Below, piece after piece: positions 1-8,051 of a stretch of 64,000 nt of DNA. The notes beneath the pieces are model-generated. The model saw only the letters and a program-made list of their open reading frames with translations. It did not search any database and had not been told where the DNA came from. The stretch is from Calliopsis andreniformis (taxonomy: Eukaryota > Arthropoda > Insecta > Hymenoptera > Andrenidae): the NCBI RefSeq assembly GCF_051401765.1, contig NW_027480566.1:682001-746000 (forward strand). The letters run 5' to 3'. A program made the position numbers and the translations under genes. Every line of letters starts with the position of its first letter. Within the stretch, counting starts at the first letter, position 1.

Positions 1-1040
1 CCCGTGGACCGAGAGAACGTAGAATGTCGGAGCGATCGTGTCGCTCCGGAGTTCGAGCGAGAAAATTCTAAGTCCCCGGTCGTGTCGCTACGGAGCCCGA
101 GCGAAAAAATTCTAAGTCCCCGTTCGTGTCGCTCCGGAGCCCGAGCGAAAAAATTCTAAGTCCCCGTTCGTGTCGCTCCGGAACCGAATGTCGACGGAAC
201 GAAGGGACAACGGTAGATCCTTATTCCTGGTGCTCGTGGCTCTCTAAAACCATACACTTGATGTCCTCTGTCTCTTACCTGTGTCGAGATAATCGAGAAT
301 CATAGAGCGTTCGTGTCGCTCCGGAACCGAAAGTCGTCGGTTCGAAACGAGTACGTCAGATCCTTATTCCTGATCGCTGAGGCACTCTAAAACTATTAGG
401 CTGTTTTGCTCTCTGAAGCCCGTGGACCGAGAGAACGTAGAATATCGGAGCGATCGTGTCGCTCCGGAGTTCGAGCGAAAAAATTCTAAGTCCCCGTTCG
501 TGTCGCTCCGGAACCGAATGTCGACGGAACGAAGGGACAACGGTAGATCCTTATTCCTGGTGCTCGTGGCTCTCTAAAACCATACACTTGATGTCCTCTG
601 TCTCTTACCTGTGTCGAGATAATCGAGAATCATAGAGCGTTCGTGTCGCTCCGGAACCGAAAGTCGTCGGTTCGAAACGAGAACGTCAGATCCTTATTCC
701 TGATCGCTGAGGCACTCTAAAACTATTAGGCTGTTTTGCTCTCTGAAGCCCGTGGACCGAGAGAACGTAGAATATCGGAGCGATCGTGTCGCTCCGGAGT
801 ACGAGCGAAAAAATTCTAAGTCCCCGTTCGTGTCGCTACGGAGCCCGAGCGAAAAAATTCTAAGTCCCCGTTCGTGTCGCTCCGGAACCGAATGTCGACG
901 GAACGAAGGGACAACGGTAGATCCTTATTCCTGGTGCTCGTGGCTCTCTAAAACCATACACTTGTTGTCCTCTGTCTCTTACCTGTGTCGAGATATTCGA
1001 GAATCATGGAGCGTTCGTGTCGCTCCGGAACCGAAAGTCG

Positions 1041-1054
1041 TCGTTTCGAAACGA
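1041..1054. other. 14-bp perfect palindrome variant of the B-box-like site
   Basis: In this B module a G-to-T change turns the usual near-palindrome into TCGTTTCGAAACGA, a perfect 14-bp palindrome. The same variant is at 18203-18216, 24372-24385, 29520-29533 and 41441-41454. In all five it is linked to gatattcgag upstream in A and agatacttatt downstream in B, so these monomers share one haplotype spread by array duplication. Confidence 0.8.
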
Positions 1055-1171
1055 GAACGTTAGATACTTATTCCTGATCGTTGAGGCACTCTAAAACTAT
1101 TAGGCTGTTTTGCTCTCTGATGCCCGTGGACCGAGAGAACGTAGAATATCGGAGCGATCGTGTCGCTCCGG

Positions 1172-1303
1172 AGTACGAGCGAAAAAATTCTAAGTCCCCG
1201 TTCGTGTCGCTACGGAGCCCGAGCGAAAAAATTCTAAGTCCCCGTTCGTGTCGCTCCGGAGCCCGAGCGAAAAAATTCTAAGTCCCCGTTCGTGTCGCTC
1301 CGG
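1172..1303 (+). repeat. Three tandem 44-bp u units of an n=3 (418-bp) monomer
   Basis: Three consecutive 44-bp units at 1172-1215, 1216-1259 and 1260-1303 separate module B from the A module beginning at 1304. The first begins agtacgagcg, the others agcccgagcg; the first ends with a tacgg variant in place of tccgg. Each begins with GAGCGA about eight bases after the preceding TCGCTC, giving a short inverted repeat at every unit boundary. Copy-number change of this unit alone explains the 330/374/418-bp length classes. Confidence 0.93.
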
Positions 1304-1460
1304 AACCTAATGTCGACGGAACGAGGGGACAACGGTAGATCCTTATTCCTGGTGCTCGTGGCTCTCTAAAACCATACACTTGATGTCCTCTGTCTCTTAC
1401 CTGTGTCGAGATAATCGAGAATCATAGAGCGTTCGTGTCGCTCCGGAACCGAAAGTCGTC

Positions 1461-1471
1461 GGTTCGAAACG
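1461..1471 (+). promoter_or_regulatory. B-box-like motif in module B (type example)
   Basis: GGTTCGAAACG contains a perfect match to the RNA polymerase III internal B-box core GWTCRANNC and fits 10 of 11 positions of the tRNA form GGTTCGANNCC. It recurs once in most B modules, at module positions 15-25. I could not find a convincing A box at a normal distance upstream, nor a T-run terminator of four or more T at a plausible short distance apart from tttt in ggctgttttgct about 60 bases downstream. The motif may therefore be chance. Only resemblance is claimed. Confidence 0.3.
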
Positions 1472-1567
1472 AGAACGTTAGATCCTTATTCCTGATCGTT
1501 GAGGCACTCTAAAACTTTTAGGCTGTTTTGCTCTCTGATGCCCGTGGACCGAGAGAACGTAGAATAT

Positions 1568-1588
1568 CGGAGCGATCGTGTCGCTCCG
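1568..1588 (+). other. Hairpin-forming dyad at the end of module B (type example)
   Basis: CGGAGCGA, five bases (tcgtg), then TCGCTCCG form a perfect 8-bp inverted repeat. The same dyad is near the end of almost every B module, about 91 bp after each monomer start. At the equivalent place module A has GGAGCG-7 nt-CGCTCC. Variants that weaken the stem are seen: gagccatcg (monomers 12875, 20540, 43779), tatctgagc (17495, 23664, 29977, 40733, 45693, 51917) and gtcggtccgg (9544, 59876, 61889, 63011, 63759). I saw no obvious compensating changes, so selection for pairing is not shown. Confidence 0.75.
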
Positions 1589-1589
1589 G

Positions 1590-1633
1590 AGTTCGAGCGA
1601 AAAAATTCCAAGTCCCCGTTCGTGTCGCTCCGG
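1590..1633 (+). repeat. Single 44-bp u unit of an n=1 (330-bp) monomer
   Basis: One copy of the 44-bp unit lies between module B and module A. It starts agttcgagcg, carries an A6 run, and ends with the 17 bp CGTTCGTGTCGCTCCGG, also the last 17 bp of module A. The first u after B normally begins agttc (or agtac in one variant), while later copies begin agccc, so first and later copies are distinguishable types. This example has the ttccaag variant that marks one monomer lineage. Confidence 0.9.
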
Positions 1634-1776
1634 AACCGAATGTCGACGGAACGAAGGGACAACGGTAGATCCTTATTCCTGGTGCTCGTGGCTCTCTAAA
1701 ACCATACACTTGTTGTCCTCTGTCTCTTAACTGTGTCGAGATAATCGAGAATCATTGAGCGTTCGTGTCGCTCCGG
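1634..1776 (+). repeat. Module A, 143 bp (type example)
   Basis: Module A runs from aaccgaatgtcgacgg to the shared end CGTTCGTGTCGCTCCGG. It contains a SalI-type site GTCGAC (module positions 9-14), the ttattcctg and ctctaaaac stretches shared with module B at the same offsets, a pyrimidine-rich middle (tgtcctctgtctctta), the tcgagataatcga stretch, and a terminal dyad GGAGCG-7 nt-CGCTCC at positions 123-141 in copies with catggagcg. It matches module B ungapped at about 71%. Frequent sublineage markers are cttagctg or cttaactg with atcattgagc, atcatagagc, and gatattcgag. Confidence 0.9.
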
Positions 1777-2905
1777 AACCGAAAGTCGTCGGTTCGAAAC
1801 GAGAACGTTAGATCCTTATTCCTGATCGTTGAGGCACTCTAAAACTATTAGGGCTGTTTTGCTCTCTGATGCCGTGGACCGAGAGAACGTAGAATATCGG
1901 AGCGATCGTGTCGCTCCGGAGTTCGAGCGAAAAAATTCTAAGTCTCCGTTCGTGTCGCTCCGGAGCCCGAGCGAAAAAATTCTAAGTCCCCGTTCGTGTC
2001 GCTCCGGAACCGAATGTCGACGGAACGAAGGGACAACGGTAGATCCTTATTCCTGGTGCTCGTGGCTCTCTAAAACCATACACTTGATGTCCTCTGTCTC
2101 TTACCTGTGTCGAGATAATCGAGAATCATAGAGCGTTCGTGTCGCTCCGGAACCGAAAGTCGTCGGTTCGAAACGAGAACGTTAGATCCTTATTCCTGAT
2201 CGTTGAGGCACTCTAAAACTTTTAGGCTGTTTTGCTCTCTGATGCCCGTGGACCGAGAGAACGTAGAATATCGGAGCGATCGTGTCGCTCCGGAGTTCGA
2301 GCGAAAAAATTCCAAGTCCCCGTTCGTGTCGCTCCGGAACCGAATGTCGACGGAACGAAGGGACAACGGTAGATCCTTATTCCTGGTGCTCGTGGCTCTC
2401 TAAAACCATACACTTGTTGTCCTCTGTCTCTTAACTGTGTCGAGATAATCGAGAATCATTGAGCGTTCGTGTCGCTCCGGAACCGAAAGTCGTCGGTTCG
2501 AAACGAGAACGTTAGATCCTTATTCCTGATCGTTGAGGCACTCTAAAACTATTAGGCTGTTTTGCTCTCTGATGCCGTGGACCGAGAGAACGTAGAATAT
2601 CGGAGCGATCGTGTCGCTCCGGAGTTCGAGCGAAAAAATTCTAAGTCTCCGTTCGTGTCGCTCCGGAGCCCGAGCGAAAAAATTCTAAGTCCCCGTTCGT
2701 GTCGCTCCGGAACCGAGTGTCGACGGAACGAAGGGACAACGGTAGATCCTTATTCCTGGTGCTCGTGGCTCTCTAAAACCATACACTTGTTGTCCTCTGT
2801 CTCTTACCTGTGTCGAGATAATCGAGAATCATGGAGCGTTCGTGTCGCTCCGGAAACGAAAGTCGTCGGTTCGAAACGAGGACGTTAGATCCTTATTCCT
2901 GATCG

Positions 2906-4730
2906 TTGAGGCACTCTAAAACTGTTAGGCTGTTTTGCTCTCTGATGCCCGTGGACCGAGAGAACGTAGAATATCGGAGCGATCGTGTCGCTCCGGAGTT
3001 CGAGCGAAAAAGTTCTAAGTCCCCGTTCGTGTCGCTCCGGAACCGAGTGTCGACGGAACGAACGGACAACGGTAGATCCTTATTCCTGGTGCTCGTGGCT
3101 CTCTAAAACCATACACTTGTTGTCCTCTGTCTCTTACCTGTGTCGAGATAATCGAGAATCATGGAGCGTTCGTGTCGCTCCGGAAACGAAAGACGTCGGT
3201 TCGAAACGAGGACGTTAGATCCTTATTCCTGATCGTTGAGGCACTCTAAAACTATTAGGCTGTTTTGCTCTCTGATGCCCGTGGACCGAGAGAACGTAGA
3301 ATATCGGAGCGATCGTGTCGCTCCGGAGTTCGAGCGAAAAAATTCCAAGTCCCCGTTCGTGTCGCTCCGGAACCGAATGTCGACGGAACGAAGGGACAAC
3401 GGTAGATCCTTATTCCTGGTGCTCGTGGCTCTCTAAAACCATACACTTGTTGTCCTCTGTCTCTTAGCTGTGTCGAGATAATCGAGAATCATTGAGCGTT
3501 CGTGTCGCTCCGGAACCGAAAGTCGTCGGTTCGAAACGAGAACGTTAGATCCTTATTCCTGATCGTTGAGGCACTCTAAAACTATTAGGCTGTATTGCTG
3601 TCTGATGCCCGTGGACCGAGAGAACGTAGAATATCGGAGCGATCGTGTCGCTCCGGAGTTCGGGCGGAAAAATTCTAAGTCCCCGTTCGTGTCGCTCCGG
3701 AGCCCGAGCGAAAAAATTCTAAGTACCCGTTCGTGTCGCTCCGGAGCCTGAGCGAAAGAATTCTAAGTCCCCGTTCGTGTCGCTCCGGAACCGAATGTCG
3801 ACGGAACGAAGGGACAACGGTAGATCCTTATTCCTGGTGCTCGCGGCTCTCTAAAACCATACACTTGTTGTCCTCTGTCTCTTACCTGTGTCGAGATAAT
3901 CGAGAATCATGGAGCGTTCGTGTCGCTCCGGAAACGAAAGTCGTCGGTTCGAAACGAGGACGTTAGATCCTTATTCCTGATCGTTGAGGCACTCTAAAAC
4001 TATTAGGCTGTTTTGCTCTCTGATGCCGTGGACAGAGAGAACGTAGAATATCGGAGCGATCGTGTCGCTCCGGAGTTCTAGCGAAAAAATTCTAAGTCTC
4101 CGTTCGTGTCGCTCCGGAGCCCGAGCGAAAAAATTCTAAGTCCCCGTTCGTGTCGCTCCGGAACCGAATGTCGACGGAACGAAGGGACAACGGTAGATCC
4201 TTATTCCTGGTTCTCGTGGCTCTGTAAAACCATACACTTGTTGTCCTCTGTCTCTTACCTGTGTCGAGATGATCGAGAATCATGGAGCGTTCGTGTCGCT
4301 CCGGAACCGAAAGTCGTCGGTTCGAAACGAGAACGTTAGATCCTTATTCCTGATCGTTGAGGCACTCTAAAACTTTTAGGCTGTTTTGCTCTCTGATGCC
4401 CGTGGACCGAGAGAACGTAGAATATCGGAGCGATCGTGTCGCTCCGGAGTTCGAGCGAAAAAATTCTAAGTCTCCGTTCGTGTCGCTCCGGAGCCCGAGC
4501 GAAAAAATTCTAAGTCCCCGTTCGTGTCGCTCCGGAACCGAGTGTCGACGGAACGAAGGGACAACGGTAGATCCTTATTCCTGGTGCTCGTGGCTCTCTA
4601 AAACCATACACTTGTTGTCCTCTGTCTCTTACCTGTGTCGAGATAATCGAGAATCATGGAGCGTTCGTGTCGCTCCGGAAACGAAAGTCGTCGGTTCGAA
4701 ACGAGGACGTTAGATCCTTATTCCTGATCG
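2906..4730. repeat. 1,825-bp higher-order unit, first copy (pattern 1,1,3,2,2)
   Basis: Five monomers start at 2906, 3236, 3566, 3984 and 4357. The unit repeats immediately at 4731 with the same private markers: actgttagg at the start, gttctagcg in the fourth monomer and gcgaaagaattc in the third. Single counterparts are at 25534-27358 (copy 2) and 48266-50090 (copy 3), both also 1,825 bp, but with gttcgagcg and gcgaaaaaattc instead. Confidence 0.9.
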
Positions 4731-6555
4731 TTGAGGCACTCTAAAACTGTTAGGCTGTTTTGCTCTCTGATGCCCGTGGACCGAGAGAACGTAGAATATC
4801 GGAGCGATCGTGTCGCTCCGGAGTTCGAGCGAAAAAGTTCTAAGTCCCCGTTCGTGTCGCTCCGGAACCGAGTGTCGACGGAACGAACGGACAACGGTAG
4901 ATCCTTATTCCTGGTGCTCGTGGCTCTCTAAAACCATACACTTGTTGTCCTCTGTCTCTTACCTGTGTCGAGATAATCGAGAATCATGGAGCGTTCGTGT
5001 CGCTCCGGAAACGAAAGACGTCGGTTCGAAACGAGGACGTTAGATCCTTATTCCTGATCGTTGAGGCACTCTAAAACTATTAGGCTGTTTTGCTCTCTGA
5101 TGCCCGTGGACCGAGAGAACGTAGAATATCGGAGCGATCGTGTCGCTCCGGAGTTCGAGCGAAAAAATTCCAAGTCCCCGTTCGTGTCGCTCCGGAACCG
5201 AATGTCGACGGAACGAAGGGACAACGGTAGATCCTTATTCCTGGTGCTCGTGGCTCTCTAAAACCATACACTTGTTGTCCTCTGTCTCTTAGCTGTGTCG
5301 AGATAATCGAGAATCATTGAGCGTTCGTGTCGCTCCGGAACCGAAAGTCGTCGGTTCGAAACGAGAACGTTAGATCCTTATTCCTGATCGTTGAGGCACT
5401 CTAAAACTATTAGGCTGTATTGCTGTCTGATGCCCGTGGACCGAGAGAACGTAGAATATCGGAGCGATCGTGTCGCTCCGGAGTTCGGGCGGAAAAATTC
5501 TAAGTCCCCGTTCGTGTCGCTCCGGAGCCCGAGCGAAAAAATTCTAAGTACCCGTTCGTGTCGCTCCGGAGCCTGAGCGAAAGAATTCTAAGTCCCCGTT
5601 CGTGTCGCTCCGGAACCGAATGTCGACGGAACGAAGGGACAACGGTAGATCCTTATTCCTGGTGCTCGCGGCTCTCTAAAACCATACACTTGTTGTCCTC
5701 TGTCTCTTACCTGTGTCGAGATAATCGAGAATCATGGAGCGTTCGTGTCGCTCCGGAAACGAAAGTCGTCGGTTCGAAACGAGGACGTTAGATCCTTATT
5801 CCTGATCGTTGAGGCACTCTAAAACTATTAGGCTGTTTTGCTCTCTGATGCCGTGGACAGAGAGAACGTAGAATATCGGAGCGATCGTGTCGCTCCGGAG
5901 TTCTAGCGAAAAAATTCTAAGTCTCCGTTCGTGTCGCTCCGGAGCCCGAGCGAAAAAATTCTAAGTCCCCGTTCGTGTCGCTCCGGAACCGAATGTCGAC
6001 GGAACGAAGGGACAACGGTAGATCCTTATTCCTGGTTCTCGTGGCTCTGTAAAACCATACACTTGTTGTCCTCTGTCTCTTACCTGTGTCGAGATGATCG
6101 AGAATCATGGAGCGTTCGTGTCGCTCCGGAACCGAAAGTCGTCGGTTCGAAACGAGAACGTTAGATCCTTATTCCTGATCGTTGAGGCACTCTAAAACTT
6201 TTAGGCTGTTTTGCTCTCTGATGCCCGTGGACCGAGAGAACGTAGAATATCGGAGCGATCGTGTCGCTCCGGAGTTCGAGCGAAAAAATTCTAAGTCTCC
6301 GTTCGTGTCGCTCCGGAGCCCGAGCGAAAAAATTCTAAGTCCCCGTTCGTGTCGCTCCGGAACCGAGTGTCGACGGAACGAAGGGACAACGGTAGATCCT
6401 TATTCCTGGTGCTCGTGGCTCTCTAAAACCATACACTTGTTGTCCTCTGTCTCTTACCTGTGTCGAGATAATCGAGAATCATGGAGCGTTCGTGTCGCTC
6501 CGGAAACGAAAGTCGTCGGTTCGAAACGAGGACGTTAGATCCTTATTCCTGATCG
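4731..6555. repeat. 1,825-bp higher-order unit, second copy (tandem duplicate)
   Basis: Monomers start at 4731, 5061, 5391, 5809 and 6182, exactly 1,825 bp after those of the preceding unit. Every stretch I compared was identical, including variants absent from the counterparts in the other superperiod copies. This is a very recent tandem duplication or, less likely, an assembly duplication. Confidence 0.9.
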
Positions 6556-8051
6556 TTGAGGCACCCTAAAACTATTAGGCTGTTTTGCTCTCTGATGCCC
6601 GTGGACCGAGAGAACGTAGAATATCGGAGCGATCGTGTCGCTCCGGAGTTCGAGCGAAAACATTCTAAGTCCCCGTTTGTGTCGCTCCGGAACCGAATGT
6701 CGACGGAACGAAGGGACAACGGTAGATCCTTATTCCTGGTGCTCGTGGCTCTCTAAAAAAAATACACTTGTTGTCCTCTGTCTCTTACCTGTGTCGAGAT
6801 ATTCGAGAATCAAGGAGCGTTCGTGTCGCTCCGGAACCGAAAGTCGTCGGTTCGAAACGAGAACGTTAGATCCTTATTCCTGATCGTTGAGGCACTCTAA
6901 AACTATTAGGCTGTTTTGCTCTCTGATGCCCGTGGACCGAGAGAACGTAGAATATCGGAGCGATCGTGTCGCTCCGGAGTTCGAGCGAGAAAATTCCAAG
7001 TCCCCGTTCGTGTCGCTCCGGAGCCCGAGCGAAGAAATTCTAAGTACCCGTTCGTGTCGCTCCGGAGCCTGAGCGAAAAAATTCTAAGTCCCCGTTCGTG
7101 TCGCTCCGGAACCGAATGTCGACGGAACGAAGGGACAACGGTAGATCCTTATTCCTGGTGCTCGCGGCTCTCTAAAACCATACACTTGTTGTCCTCTGTC
7201 TCTTACCTGTGTCGAGATAATCGAGAATCATGGAGCGTTCGTGTCGCTCCGGAAACGAAAGTCGTCGGTTCGAAACGAGGACGTTAGATCCTTATTCCTG
7301 ATCGTTGAGGCACTCTAAAACTATTAGGCTGTTTTGCTCTCTGATGCCGTGGACAGAGAGAACGTAGAATATCGGAGCGATCGTGTCGCTCCGGAGTTCG
7401 AGCGAAAAAATTCTAAGTCTCCGTTCGTGTCGCTCCGGAGCCCGAGCGAAAAAATTCTAAGTCCCCGTTCGTGTCGCTCCGGAACCGAATGTCGACGGAA
7501 CGAAGGGACAACGGTAGATCCTTATTCCTGGTTCTCGTGGCTCTGTAAAACCATACACTTGTTGTCCTCTGTCTCTTACCTGTGTCGAGATGATCGAGAA
7601 TCATGGAGCGTTCGTGTCGCTCCGGAACCGAAAGTCGTCGGTTCGAAACGAGAACGTTAGATCCTTATTCCTGATCGTTGAGGCACTCTAAAACTTTTAG
7701 GCTGTTTTGCTCTCTGATGCCCGTGGACCGAGAGAACGTAGAATATCGGAGCGATCGTGTCGCTCCGGAGTTCGAGCGAAAAAATTCTAAGTCTCCGTTC
7801 GTGTCGCTCCGGAGCCCGAGCGAAAAAATTCTAAGTCCCCGTTCGTGTCGCTCCGGAACCGAGTGTCGACGGAACGAAGGGACAACGGTAGATCCTTATT
7901 CCTGGTGCTCGTGGCTCTCTAAAACCATACACTTGATGTCCTCTGTCTCTTACCTGTGTCGAGATAATCGAGAATCATAGAGCGTTCGTGTCGCTCCGGA
8001 ACCGAAAGTCGTCGGTTCGAAACGAGAACGTCAGATCCTTATTCCTGATCG
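6556..8051. repeat. 1,496-bp block, copy 1 (pattern 1,3,2,2)
   Basis: Monomers start at 6556, 6887, 7305 and 7678. The first has an unusual A module: the ctctaaaacc stretch is replaced by an A-run (ctctctaaaaaaaatac, one base longer), with gatattcgag and atcaaggagcg. Counterparts are 27359-28854 (1,496 bp), the start of 28855-30350, and 50091-51585 (1,495 bp, without the A-run). The junction into 8052 switches to the cgtcag/cgctgagg/gaagcccg monomer type. Confidence 0.85.

Larger units (their letters stand above)
1447..1589 (+). repeat. Module B, 143 bp (type example)
   Basis: Module B runs from aaccgaaagtcg to the shared end TCGTGTCGCTCCGG. It holds, in order, the B-box-like GGTTCGAAACG (module positions 15-25), the stretch ttagatccttattcctg shared with module A, the (t/c)tgaggcac motif used here as monomer start (from position 53), the gatgcccgtgg stretch that often loses one C, and an 8-bp-stem dyad (positions 122-142). 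Compared base by base without gaps with module A it matches at about 102 of 143 positions, so A and B are ancient duplicates of one 143-bp unit. In monomers where gatgccgtgg lacks a C, the module is 142 bp. Confidence 0.9.
1..2905. repeat. Superperiod copy 1, opening block; monomer pattern (3),1,2,3,1,2,1,2
   Basis: The window opens inside a B module (base 1 is about module position 95) of an n=3 monomer whose u cluster and A module occupy the first 300 or so bases. Monomer starts follow at 377, 707, 1081, 1499, 1829, 2203 and 2533. The opening monomer carries gaatgtcgg and matches those at 17077 and 23246; 707-1498 matches 17869-18660 and 24038-24829. The monomer at 377 has one u unit where its counterparts at 17495 and 23664 have two, a 44-bp loss. 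The 1829 monomer carries a G insertion (attagggctg) and a C loss (gatgccgtgg) that cancel in length. Confidence 0.85.

Noticed and set aside
1172..1303. CRISPR-like regular repeats
   Set aside because: The repeats are directly adjacent with no unique spacers, and no cas-like gene is present. The whole window is tandem repeat.
1447..1500. tRNA gene or tRNA-derived SINE around the TTCGAA loop
   Set aside because: The bases flanking TTCGAAA do not form a 5-bp T stem. No acceptor, D or anticodon stem can be drawn and no A box is convincing. Only a B-box-like motif remains.
1499..1530. TTAGG (insect telomere motif) in ctattaggctg of each monomer
   Set aside because: It occurs once per monomer within ordinary module B sequence and is never in tandem, so it is not telomeric repeat DNA.
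1590..1776. CENP-B box (TTCG-4 nt-A-2 nt-CGGG core)
   Set aside because: Candidates starting TTCG (ttcgtgtcgctccgg, ttcgagcgaaaaaa, ttcgaaacgagaac) fail the A and CGGG positions, and the reverse strand gave no match either.
2906..6555. Assembly artefact as explanation of identical tandem units
   Set aside because: Not excluded, but comparable units elsewhere have independent private variants and in-register breakpoints, as expected from real unequal exchange. Spanning reads would decide.
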